From contig JADFHF010000039.1 of the NCBI GenBank assembly GCA_022567305.1, positions 1-33,294 on the forward strand: a DNA stretch of 33,294 bases, in the 5' to 3' direction. Source of the DNA: Bacteroidota bacterium. Lineage in GTDB: Bacteria > Bacteroidota > Rhodothermia > Rhodothermales > UBA10348. Every line of letters starts with the position of its first letter. Position 1 is the first letter of the stretch. Shown piece after piece: positions 7,765 through 14,900 of this stretch. The notes beneath the pieces were generated by a model, which worked only from the letters and a program-made list of their open reading frames with translations, searched no databases and was not told the DNA's origin. A program made the position numbers and the translations under genes.

Positions 7765-7783
7765 CCTTACTCCTGTGTTTTCA
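7765..7783 (+). repeat. 19-bp direct repeat, copy 2
   Basis: CCTTACTCCTGTGTTTTCA, one mismatch from 4925-4943. It lies directly downstream of recombinase tail copy 2. The two repeats bracket the lipoprotein and permease genes (2.8 kb). Confidence 0.7.
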
Positions 7784-7882
7784 GCTCCCCAACACCTGCC
7801 TGTCAATAACCACCTGTGAGCCTGCGGCTGCTCGCAATGTATTCGACCAACATGGCGACATCGGATTATCAACTCTCTCGAC

Positions 7883-8260
7883 TTAGCCGTCGTGCATATC
7901 CCTTTCCATTACTTTGTACTCAATAAATGTTACCCTTGTATGTTTTTGGGCATCTCCGGTGTGGACCTTGGAAATTCTCACGGAGGCGTCTTTAGCGATT
8001 AGCCCGTGCTCCTTCAGTAACCTCTCCGCGCCCGCGTTGGTATCAATAATCACATTTGCAAATAAAGCGTAGCATCTCTCATCCGATATAGTGCCTGTTT
8101 CGAGGAGCTCGATTTCGCCCTTTTCCATGTCGTCGTCGTTCTTGCGGACGCCAGCCCTGAACCATAGGATTCCGTCCTGGGTATTCAGCTCTAGAATGCG
8201 GAAAGACCGAGCACTTATTGACGTGACCGGACCGAATCGCAGAATAGAGATCTAAGTCAT
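7883..8260 (-). pseudogene. Hypothetical gene with an early in-frame stop
   Basis: The visible ATG frame from 8128 gives 81 residues (MEKGEIELLETGTISDERCY onward), but the same frame continues upstream with protein-like sequence: FGPVTSISARSFRILELNTQ then DGILWFRAGVRKNDDD. This runs back to a TAG at 8252-8254, which is two codons after an ATG at 8258-8260. The gene therefore reads as about 125 codons with a nonsense codon at position 3, or else it uses a rare non-AUG start downstream of it. No family is recognised. The sequence is mixed alpha/beta and soluble. Sequencing error and a true nonsense mutation both fit. Confidence 0.45.
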
Positions 8261-8322
8261 GAGGGTACTTCGATTATTCAGCCGTCATGGATTTAAGAGA
8301 GCCAGATGTAGGCCTCGAACAC

Positions 8323-8736
8323 CTACAGCAGGGCTCCAATTCCACCCAGGATGGCGGAAAAACGCATGTCACTTTCTTGCCCTGTCATGATTACTTCGAT
8401 CCACCCTCCTTGCTCTGTGCGAGCCTCAATATCGAGCGAGATGGACACTCGTGTAACCCCCGTCTCAATGCCCTGGATCAAAATACGGACCTGACTTCGC
8501 TCATTGTCATATTCCCTTTCTTCGGTCCTGACAGTAGCGACGTAGGGCGCGGCGTCTGATTTGGTCTGGGTGTTTATACCGTAACCGGCATCTTGGAGGT
8601 ATTGAATGGTAGCATCAAATACGTCGTTAAACGAAGAGTTATATGTTTGGATGTTTTCGCCTTCCGATAGAGCTAATGTGCCACAGCCGGCGAGAAATAA
8701 AAGAGAAAAAGAAAAGATGTAAAATGCACCTTTCAT
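8323..8736 (-). CDS. Small lipoprotein
   Basis: 137 residues. MKGAFYIFSFSLLFLAGCG is a clear lipoprotein signal with lipobox L-A-G-C (Cys18). The mature domain runs helix (NSSFNDVFDATIQYLQDAG) followed by strands (PYVATVRTEE, SQVRILIQGIETGVTRVSI, WIEVIMTG), an arrangement seen in small DUF3568/BamC-like periplasmic domains. That comparison is by pattern only, and no function follows. It stands alone on the minus strand, with its downstream neighbour the broken gene at 7883-8260. Confidence 0.72.
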   Translation of the reverse strand: MKGAFYIFSFSLLFLAGCGTLALSEGENIQTYNSSFNDVFDATIQYLQDAGYGINTQTKSDAAPYVATVRTEEREYDNERSQVRILIQGIETGVTRVSISLDIEARTEQGGWIEVIMTGQESDMRFSAILGGIGALL

Positions 8737-8849
8737 GGTTTTGCGGGACTTTTATAGGTTGTGTGTGATCTTCGCCTTTTTCCAGATGGATGGGCACCGG
8801 AAAGATGCACGGTACATTCTGATAGGCTAGAAGCGCTAGTCCTGGCGTT

Positions 8850-8918
8850 CGCTCAGAGGAGCGATAACGGGGCGTAAGTCCGGGATGTTATCCCTGCCCA
8901 GAAGCGGCAAGGCTTCTG
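8850..8918. other. Cluster of three hairpins in a gene-free stretch
   Basis: Within 69 bases there are three perfect hairpins. CGCTC/GAGCG spans 8850-8863, GGGAT/ATCCC spans 8882-8894, and CAGAAGC/GCTTCTG spans 8899-8918. An alternative long-range pair, GATAAC (8863-8868) with GTTATC (8887-8892), competes with the middle one. The last hairpin is 6 bases downstream of the stop of the gene at 8925. No T-run follows in either direction. A structured RNA or a folded recombination site are both possible. Confidence 0.3.
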
Positions 8919-8924
8919 ACAATC

Positions 8925-9368
8925 TCAGATCAGGAGCACTACGGTGGAGAGGTGGAGGACAGACGGTGGGGGCCCAGGATCAGACGTCGGGCCTTGTTCG
9001 GCTACATGTGCCCAACTTGTTAGGCTCGTATCGTGCCGGATCGTAGATGCCGGTATGTGTCGCCTCTTCGAAGCCGGAGCCCGTATAGTTTCCCGTAGAT
9101 CATCTGTCTTAGTTCTCTTGGATTTTCGGTCTACGAGTCCGTTCGGGGCCGCGTCTAACTCATTGTCTTCAACGAGATAGTGAACGTCAGGCGTTGCCGG
9201 GATCTCCGAAATGTCTGTTTCGACATATATGAGTTCAGGATCATCGCCAAAAAGATCGGGTGGCGAAGAAGACGGTTCAATCCCGTAGTTCCACGCGACT
9301 ACCATCACGAGAACAAGGAACAGCGTCCCGTAGCATTGATCATTCCTATGTTTAATAAGAGCTCTCAA
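8925..9368 (-). CDS. Hypothetical protein with one N-terminal membrane segment
   Basis: 147 residues. TLFLVLVMVVAWNYGI (15-30) is a single transmembrane segment. After it comes an acidic, proline-containing stretch (PPDLFGDDPELIYVETDISE, IPATPDV), then a basic region and a hydrophobic tail. The N-terminal third resembles the start of TonB-type energy transducers in Bacteroidota, where a membrane helix is followed by a sequence like 'ETDIPETP'. The C-terminal TonB domain is absent, and the final 70 residues look like unconstrained sequence. It may be the 5' part of a broken tonB-like gene. Confidence that it is a functional gene is low. Confidence 0.35.
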   Translation of the reverse strand: MRALIKHRNDQCYGTLFLVLVMVVAWNYGIEPSSSPPDLFGDDPELIYVETDISEIPATPDVHYLVEDNELDAAPNGLVDRKSKRTKTDDLRETIRAPASKRRHIPASTIRHDTSLTSWAHVAEQGPTSDPGPPPSVLHLSTVVLLI

Positions 9369-9472
9369 TGTGTTACCGCTATTTGGAATTACTTAAAGCG
9401 ATAGGCCCTAATTACGCAACCTGTATGAGGAAACGCTGATAGCTAACCGCCGGTCACTGGCGCTAAATATAC

Positions 9473-9751
9473 TCACCGAGGTGTACCAGTCAAACGACAA
9501 GCGCGATCGGGTGATACGACGGACGTGTGGGGAAAATCCCGATGAACCCGCCGAATCACTTCCAACCCGTCGAGACCGGGCAAACTTAGACCGGTGATGA
9601 GTACGTCGGAGCGATGTTCTTTGACGAGCTCCAGGGCAGCTACGCCGTCACCACAATCGGCTACAACCTCGTGTTCGGTCGTCTGGGTTAGAAGCGCTCG
9701 AATACCTTCCCGAACAATAGAATGATCCTCTGCGAGAACGACGGTAGCCAT
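9473..9751 (-). pseudogene. Truncated response regulator receiver domain
   Basis: From ATG at 9751 the frame reads MATVVLAEDHSIVREGIRAL and continues to HRDFPHTSVV. This is beta1 to beta4 of a NarL/FixJ-type receiver domain. The acidic pair (E8, D9 of LAEDH) is present. The phospho-acceptor Asp is replaced by Gly: the motif reads DVLITGLSLPGLDGLE where the family has D in place of the first G. The domain is cut inside recombinase tail copy 3 (9494-9526), so beta5, the conserved Lys and the HTH output domain are missing. The open frame extends upstream to 9898, but those 49 residues do not resemble a receiver and are probably not translated. It is a dead stub. Confidence 0.75.
9494..9526 (+). 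repeat. Recombinase 3' end fragment, copy 3 (33 bp)
   Basis: These 33 bases match 30 of 33 in the recombinase gene around 11291-11323, from just before the conserved GACAAGCGCGATCGGGT to the ggacgt. The match includes the codons after the catalytic Tyr. It is joined directly to the receiver-domain stub on the opposite strand. The same core is the only part shared by all four copies in the window. Confidence 0.7.
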
Positions 9752-9957
9752 TCCGGTAGCCTCGGGCGAAGCCTCTTCGACAGTACTATCCGTATCTATA
9801 ACGTAATTACAATTGATATCACGACATTTTGAGATGAAATAACACGCATCTCCCGGGTTTCCCACGAGCACCTTTCCGGAGCTGTCTCTAGGAGCCACGC
9901 ATTATCTCAAATCAACCATGCGTGGGAGACCATGGGTATCCTCCCCACCTCTGGCCG

Positions 9958-10251
9958 TCAACTTTCAAAGATGTCTGGGATGTCTCTTGCTCCGTGGAGC
10001 ACACGAAGAACCTCTATTCCGCCCACAATGACTTCATAGAAAATGATGTAATTCCCTACAGGAAAACTTCTAAGATTTGTTTCAAGGTCGTTGCGTGTGC
10101 GTCCCATCTCTGGGTTTTCTGCAAGTAGAGCCAACGCCTTTTCAATCTTCCGTATAAATGCCGCTGCCCGTTTTTCACTGTCTCCTCCTATGTAATCCCA
10201 GATATCATCAAAGTCTTGAAGTGATGCTGGGGTCTGAACAATTTGAGACAT
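9958..10251 (-). CDS. parE: ParE/RelE-family toxin
   Basis: 97 residues with the compact ParE fold: two N-terminal helices (SLQDFDDIWDYIGGDSEKRA and FIRKIEKALALLAENPEMGR), then strands LRSFPVGNYIIFYEVIV and IEVLRVLHGARDIPDIF. The GNYIIFYEV and VLRVLHGARD motifs are standard for ParE-type toxins, which commonly target DNA gyrase, although RelE-like ribonuclease activity cannot be excluded from sequence. It lies 2 bases downstream of the parD frame, the usual antitoxin-first order. Its presence next to a recombinase gene suggests that it stabilises a mobile segment. Confidence 0.9.
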   Translation of the reverse strand: MSQIVQTPASLQDFDDIWDYIGGDSEKRAAAFIRKIEKALALLAENPEMGRTRNDLETNLRSFPVGNYIIFYEVIVGGIEVLRVLHGARDIPDIFES

Positions 10252-10253
10252 AC

Positions 10254-10514
10254 CTATTGGGTTACGCTAGAAGACTTCAGTCTTTCTCGACCCCTTTTTA
10301 TAATATCCTCTGCATCAAATGGTATGCTTTCTCCGCTCTCTCGACCCTCTTTGATTGCCTCCTTCAATGCCTGAAGCTTTATTTGTCGCAGTTGCTCCCT
10401 CTCGTCTATGAGTCGTAAACCATCACGGACAACCTCACTGGCAGAGGAGTAACGGCCCGTCTTAACGAGCTTCTTTACCATCCCTTCCAGCTTCGATGTA
10501 AGAGATACATTCAT
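10254..10514 (-). CDS. parD: ParD-family antitoxin
   Basis: From ATG at 10514 the protein has 86 residues and begins MNVSLTSKLEGMVKKLVKTG. This is the family's ribbon-helix-helix DNA-binding N-terminus, followed by RYSSASEVVRDGLRLIDERE, the ParD signature. The C-terminal half is charged and would wrap the toxin. Alternative ATGs lie at 10535 and 10571. The 10514 start is preferred because it gives the standard family N-terminus and because the predicted transcription start falls near 10537. The product should repress its own promoter through the palindrome at 10555-10571. Confidence 0.9.
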   Translation of the reverse strand: MNVSLTSKLEGMVKKLVKTGRYSSASEVVRDGLRLIDEREQLRQIKLQALKEAIKEGRESGESIPFDAEDIIKRGRERLKSSSVTQ

Positions 10515-10543
10515 TGTATTTGCTGTTGTATTCATATACGGGC

Positions 10544-10571
10544 AGTATAGCAAATTGACAATTATTGTCAA
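10544..10571 (-). promoter_or_regulatory. parDE promoter with overlapping operator palindrome
   Basis: TTGACAATTATTGTCAA (10555-10571) is a perfect palindrome with 8-bp arms around one base. On the minus strand its first half supplies a consensus -35 (TTGACA, 10571-10566). TATACT (10549-10544) serves as -10 with a 16-base spacer. A ribbon-helix-helix dimer bound to the palindrome would block the polymerase, the standard autoregulation of parDE operons. Confidence 0.75.
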
Positions 10572-10658
10572 TCTTTGCTATCAGACCCTTTTTCAAGGCT
10601 TGAGTTTCGGCCGGAGAAGAAGTAATTCGAATTCCTTGCGCTTAACACTCTTAGAGCA

Positions 10659-10800
10659 TTTAGTGTTTTATACATCAGCACCCTCAAGACCGTCGAATAG
10701 GTTCTCGTGCCGATGATATATAACAGAGCCGTTTATGAACCAAAAACGCTTTTAGTGCTGTATACATATTAAGTGCTTTTTACACCGAGCCCTCTCCCCA
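10659..10800 (+). repeat. Three copies of a TTTAGTGC-TTTTATAC motif
   Basis: Copies read TTTAGTGTTTTATACATCAG (10659-10678), TTTAGTGCTGTATACATAT (10752-10770) and TTAAGTGCTTTTTACACC (10770-10787). The first and third are followed by a C-rich CCCTC stretch. A fourth copy, with the same CCTCTCCC extension, lies at 15788-15819 next to another recombinase remnant. They precede the truncated recombinase and could be its binding sites or element ends. Confidence 0.55.
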
Positions 10801-10806
10801 AAGCAG

Positions 10807-11355
10807 GTGCGCACGCTTCTTGATTCCATCGACACAAGCGCGCTCATCGGTCTGCGCGACCGGGCGCTCATTGGATTTATGCTCTACACGGTTGCCCGTA
10901 TCGGAGCGGCCGCCCGAATGCGCGTGCGCGACTACTACGAGGAAAACGATATGTGGGTATGTCGCCTCCACGAGAAAGCCGGCAAACTCCACCTTGTGCC
11001 GGCGAATCATGTTCTCGAGGGTTACATGCACGAGTATCTGGACGTCGCTGGAATCTGGGAGGAGAAGAACTCTCCCCTATTCCGTTCCATGCCTCATAAA
11101 CAGATGTCCGGTACGCGGCTATTTGAGCAAAATGCTCTCGACATGATTAAGCGACGAGCGAAGAAGGCCGGTCTCCCCGACTGGATTGGAAATCATGTCT
11201 GCAGAACAACCGGCATTACGAGATTCCTCGAGACTGGTGGGACGCTCGAAGAAGCGGCCAACCTTGCAAACCACGCGGACATGAGAACAACCCGCATTTA
11301 CGACAAGCGCGATCGGGTTATTCGACGGACTTCAGTGGAGCGGATTGTGTACTAA
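10807..11355 (+). CDS. Tyrosine recombinase, catalytic domain only (5' truncated)
   Basis: 182 residues covering the whole catalytic domain of a phage-integrase-family recombinase. All expected residues are present: Arg in TVARIGAAARM, Lys in HEKAGKLHLVP, HxxR in NHVCRTTGITRF, His in LANHADMRTT and the Tyr nucleophile in RIYDKRD. The typical N-terminal SAM-like core-binding domain of about 100 residues is missing. The frame is open only back to 10774, where VLFTPSPLPKQ replaces the usual interdomain linker, and TAA lies at 10771. GTG at 10807 is the assumed start. The protein might still act in trans with reduced binding, but loss of the arm and core-binding domain argues for decay. Three partial copies of its 3' end lie to the left. 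Confidence 0.85.
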   Translation: MRTLLDSIDTSALIGLRDRALIGFMLYTVARIGAAARMRVRDYYEENDMWVCRLHEKAGKLHLVPANHVLEGYMHEYLDVAGIWEEKNSPLFRSMPHKQMSGTRLFEQNALDMIKRRAKKAGLPDWIGNHVCRTTGITRFLETGGTLEEAANLANHADMRTTRIYDKRDRVIRRTSVERIVY

Positions 11356-11487
11356 TCGAGCTTCGCATTTACTTTCGTGCTCGGAAATACCGGTGCTGCA
11401 TTGAATTGCTGGTTAATAGGTGAGAGTTGCTAATTGTGATTGTCGTCCGAACAGCGTTTCTTCCAGATGAATCCACCCAGGATCGCA

Positions 11488-11550
11488 ATGATCGGCCAGA
11501 CGGTTTCCCACTATCAGATTGAAGAGCAGCTCGGCCAGGGCGGAATGGGT
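11488..11550 (+). pseudogene. Ser/Thr protein kinase N-terminal stub
   Basis: The 21 codons read MIGQTVSHYQIEEQLGQGGM plus G. This is the standard opening of bacterial Hanks-type kinases of the 'IGQTVSHYRI..KLGGGGMGVVYKA' type, including the glycine-rich loop GxGGMG. Homology stops right after the loop; the following WKRANSKPLTN is unrelated, and no kinase sequence continues in any frame nearby. It is therefore a breakpoint inside the ATP-binding loop. The frame is open to 11700, but the rest does not look like a kinase. Confidence 0.75.
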
Positions 11551-11586
11551 TGGAAGCGGGCGAACTCCAAACCGCTGACTAATCTT

Positions 11587-11690
11587 CGCCTATGTAACCC
11601 CCTTACGCAAGTCACAGTGCTTACGCTTTACTACTACTTTTCTTTTCTACAACAACGATTATTAAAGAGAGTGTCAGGGTTGTTAGGCGG
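11587..11690 (+). other. Imperfect inverted repeat ending in GTTAGGC
   Basis: CGCCTATGTAACCC (11587-11600) pairs imperfectly with GGGTTGTTAGGCG (11677-11689): CGCCTA with TAGGCG and AACCC with GGGTT, with 3 and 2 unpaired bases between. The span of 104 bases and the terminal GTTAGGC recall an attC site, but the left box does not match RYYYAAC. It begins 37 bases after the kinase stub ends. Confidence 0.3.
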
Positions 11691-11773
11691 TTATATATAG
11701 GAGTAGGTTCACAAATTTAAATTGACTCTCTGAGTTCTGACCGATATCTAATCAAGTCCAATCGAGTCAGGAT

Positions 11774-11977
11774 TTGATTTCCCGTCTGAAAGTGGAAGAG
11801 ATCACCGCATTCATCGAACGCTGGAATGGATCAGGGGTGTCAGAACGAGCCCATTTCTAATCGTTCGTTACTGAATTGTGCGGATTGCTGGACATTCCAA
11901 ACCCAGATCAAGCCACTGACGCTACGTCTCTGAGCAACTACACATTCGAACGCTTATTCGCGTCCGGATACATATAA
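11774..11977 (+). pseudogene. MmeI-like DNA methyltransferase N-terminal remnant
   Basis: The plus-strand frame from 11774 reads ISRLKVEEITAFIERWNGSG, then VSERAHF, a TAA, then SFVTELCGLLDIPNPDQATD, then ATSLSNYTFERLFASGYI and a stop at 11975-11977. The order 'FIERW..SG.SERA.F..FvtELC.LLdiP.PDpA...YtFER' is that of the N-terminal domain of MmeI/type IIG-like adenine methyltransferases. The internal stop replaces one residue, and the rest of a protein normally around 1000 residues is gone. This is a trace of a lost restriction-modification gene, ending next to the 3' end of the phosphoesterase gene. Confidence 0.6.
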
Positions 11978-11984
11978 GTCCAGC

Positions 11985-14900
11985 TCAGAATAGAAAGCCG
12001 AAGGCGATCGTAAACGTATTATCGTTCTTCGAGAACGCGAAGGTACTGGTTAACACCATGGCCTCGAACGCTTCGAACCACACGCCTCCCCCATATCCGT
12101 TATGCCATTTATCGGATGTTTCGCCGTCGGTCCAGACTCGGCCCTGGTCGACGAACCCCAATACACCGATATCGCCAAATCCAAGGTACCGGGCAATGTG
12201 GAAGAGCTTTCCACGAACTTCAGTGTTGGTGTAGAAGCTGGTCCTTCCCGCAAATCGAGTGCTCCGAAATCCACGTAGGTTTTGCGCCCCTCCTAAAGTA
12301 CTCGCGGAATAAAATGGAAACTCTCCGATGTTGTGCGCACCGCCGGCACGAATAGCAACGGTCCACTGGGGAGACAGAGACGGAGACAGATAGAGTGTCA
12401 TGCTTGGCGCCAGAGTATAGAATGTCTGACTTGCATTGTGCAAACCGATATTAGCGCTCGTATCGAGTTGCAAACGGATGCCTTGTTTAGGGTTTACACC
12501 GCTATCCACGGTTGAAAACGAAACGTTAATTTCTAGACTGCCAAACCACTGCGGGTCGAAAGAGCTGGGCGAGACGCCTGCTTGCGGCTGCCCGACGAAT
12601 CGATCCCCGTCTTCCTCAACATTAGTATAGTTGAATCGGGATCCGACGCTGAGATTAGCTCCCTGGATATTATCCTCCAGTGCTACCCCGATGTTTAAGT
12701 TTGAAAACTGGGCCTGATAAAATTTCGCATCACCTTCTTCGCTGGTCGTCTCGTTTCCCAGGCCGTAGAAGTTGTGGATCGTGTTGGGTGTTAAGACCTC
12801 GCCGGTTAGCCGAACCCCCCATTCGCCGAGGACTTCTGAATAATGGCCGATATATCGGAAATTAAAAGCCTGTGTCTTCGTTGCCATATTGGCCATTATC
12901 TCATGCGTACTGGCATGTGGATTCTTCCTGAATCCGTGACTTGTGATTTTGACACCACCGCCGATGAAGACCCCGTCATCCTTATTTCGTCCAAAAAAGA
13001 GGGTAGGTCGGGTCAGGTTGTAGCTGAAACTATTGCGCTTGTAGGCGTTAATTTTTGTTTCATCGGACCGATAGACTTTCGTCTCGGGCCCCGTCTGCCA
13101 ATAGTTATTTGCATTGGAGTCGTAGATCCGGGTCATCTTCCGATGCCCCTTTACGCGAGAACTGTCCGTGAAGGAATCTTCTCCGGTACCCCCCACAATG
13201 CGAACCAGTATGCCCTTGTCTACAGAGCCATTCACAATGAATCGATCCTGCCCGCCGAGACCGTAGAGCCTAAGCTCTCTGGTTTCCTTGCCGTGAAACG
13301 TGCGCCGATAGAGTTCGCGCCGAATATCGCCTTCCTTCTTGGTTTTGTAGACCACCACCTCCGTACGATCGCCATCAAGTCGCGTAACCTCGAATCGTTC
13401 GTGCTTGTCACTTCCGACGACATCGACGACGGAGGCGAGGATCTGGTAATGCCTTCTCGCTACATCGGGCAGCTTGTCACGACGTATTTTCAGCACCTCC
13501 ATGGTTTTTTCACCGTGAAGATCGAAGACCTCAGGAGGCAGCTGCCGTACGGCCAGTTCGATCACGTCGTCCGTCAGCTGAATCCGAATACTATCGGCGA
13601 TCATTATCCAGTCGCTCTCTGTCAATCCCGAGGTAAATGGACGATCCTGAGCGAAAGAATTTCTGTTGAGTCCCCGGAGATATCCGTAGTGCTTGCGAAA
13701 ATCTTGATAGTTCGGCTGAAACATTAATTTGCCCACGACGCCGAATAATCCGCTGAATCGGTTGAACGCCAGGTCCCGATCCCGGGGTACAGGACGATAC
13801 GACGTTCCTCCATCATCATTTTCAAATGCAGCCCATCGCCACTGGTCCTTGTGCCGATCCCAATCGCTAATTAACATATCCAGGAGGCGTGCCCGGGCAT
13901 ACATACGGCTGTCGACGCGGTTGTCGTTATCTTTGTCGAGTTCTTTGTAGAGCGTCCGATAGCTGACGATGTCTTCGGAAAATCCCATACTGGCAACGTC
14001 CGACATATCGCCGTCCGGACGTTCTTCGAACAGCATGAGTCGCCCGGCCAACCGATCGCGGTAGATTCCCATTCGGGGGTCATCCGGCACCATCACATAC
14101 TTTGGATTGGTGTGGTACACCCCGATCGCATCAGCGAGCGGAGGCACGATGAAGGCCCCATACGGGTGAAACATGGACATTTGGTCCTGAAGGATGCTGT
14201 GTACAAACGTTTCCCGTAGCTCGTGCGACCACATTTTACCGGCAACCTTGTCGATTGAGCGCAGGACATAATCCTTACCGTTGGTACCCTCGAGGCGAAC
14301 CGTGACTGACTGGCCGCTCCCTCCGAATTTCGTAGGGGTGAGTCCGTTTCCTTCACGTGTGAGGTCCAGGAGCGGGTACGAAACGGGGATGCCCCACAAG
14401 TCCCGGTTGTGGCCACCGAAAATGGCTCGTTTTAGAAAACCGGCTTTTGCGTAACGCGGGTTTGCCGCCTGAACCATCGTGCTGTCTTGATAATCTGGAT
14501 ACGATTCTTCGACCGCTAGGACATTAGGGTCCACAATCTCCGGAACCGACTCTTTCAACTGATCGCGGAAAAGCAACCGACCATTGCCTTCCTCATCTCG
14601 TGGCGCCCAGGCCTCCATCCAGATCGAATGGTTTCTATAATAGAGCAGCTTCATGAATCCGGACTCTGAGGCCGTGAAGGCTGCACCATTTTCCGAGGCA
14701 ACAAAGTCAGCGCCAGAGCCGGCCCCGCTAACGAGGTGATGCTGATACCCACGGAACGTTCCTGTTTCGAAATACTGCAGGCTGCGGTCATGGCTGGAGG
14801 CATAAATGAGGTCCTCCTCATCCTTAAAAATCAGCCCCATCTCTTCACGAAGTTCTTTGTACTTCACATGAGCCATGTCCTGCCGTGTACCGATGAATCG

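Noticed and set aside
10555-10571. IS terminal repeat
   Set aside because: The palindrome fits better as the ParD operator because it overlaps a consensus -35 and lies immediately before the antitoxin gene; no second copy is seen.
12843-13727. A 294-codon plus-strand frame opposite the phosphoesterase/barrel gene
   Set aside because: It is antisense to a long gene with recognisable domains throughout, and its translation shows no family features or start signals; the long frame follows from codon bias of the minus-strand gene.
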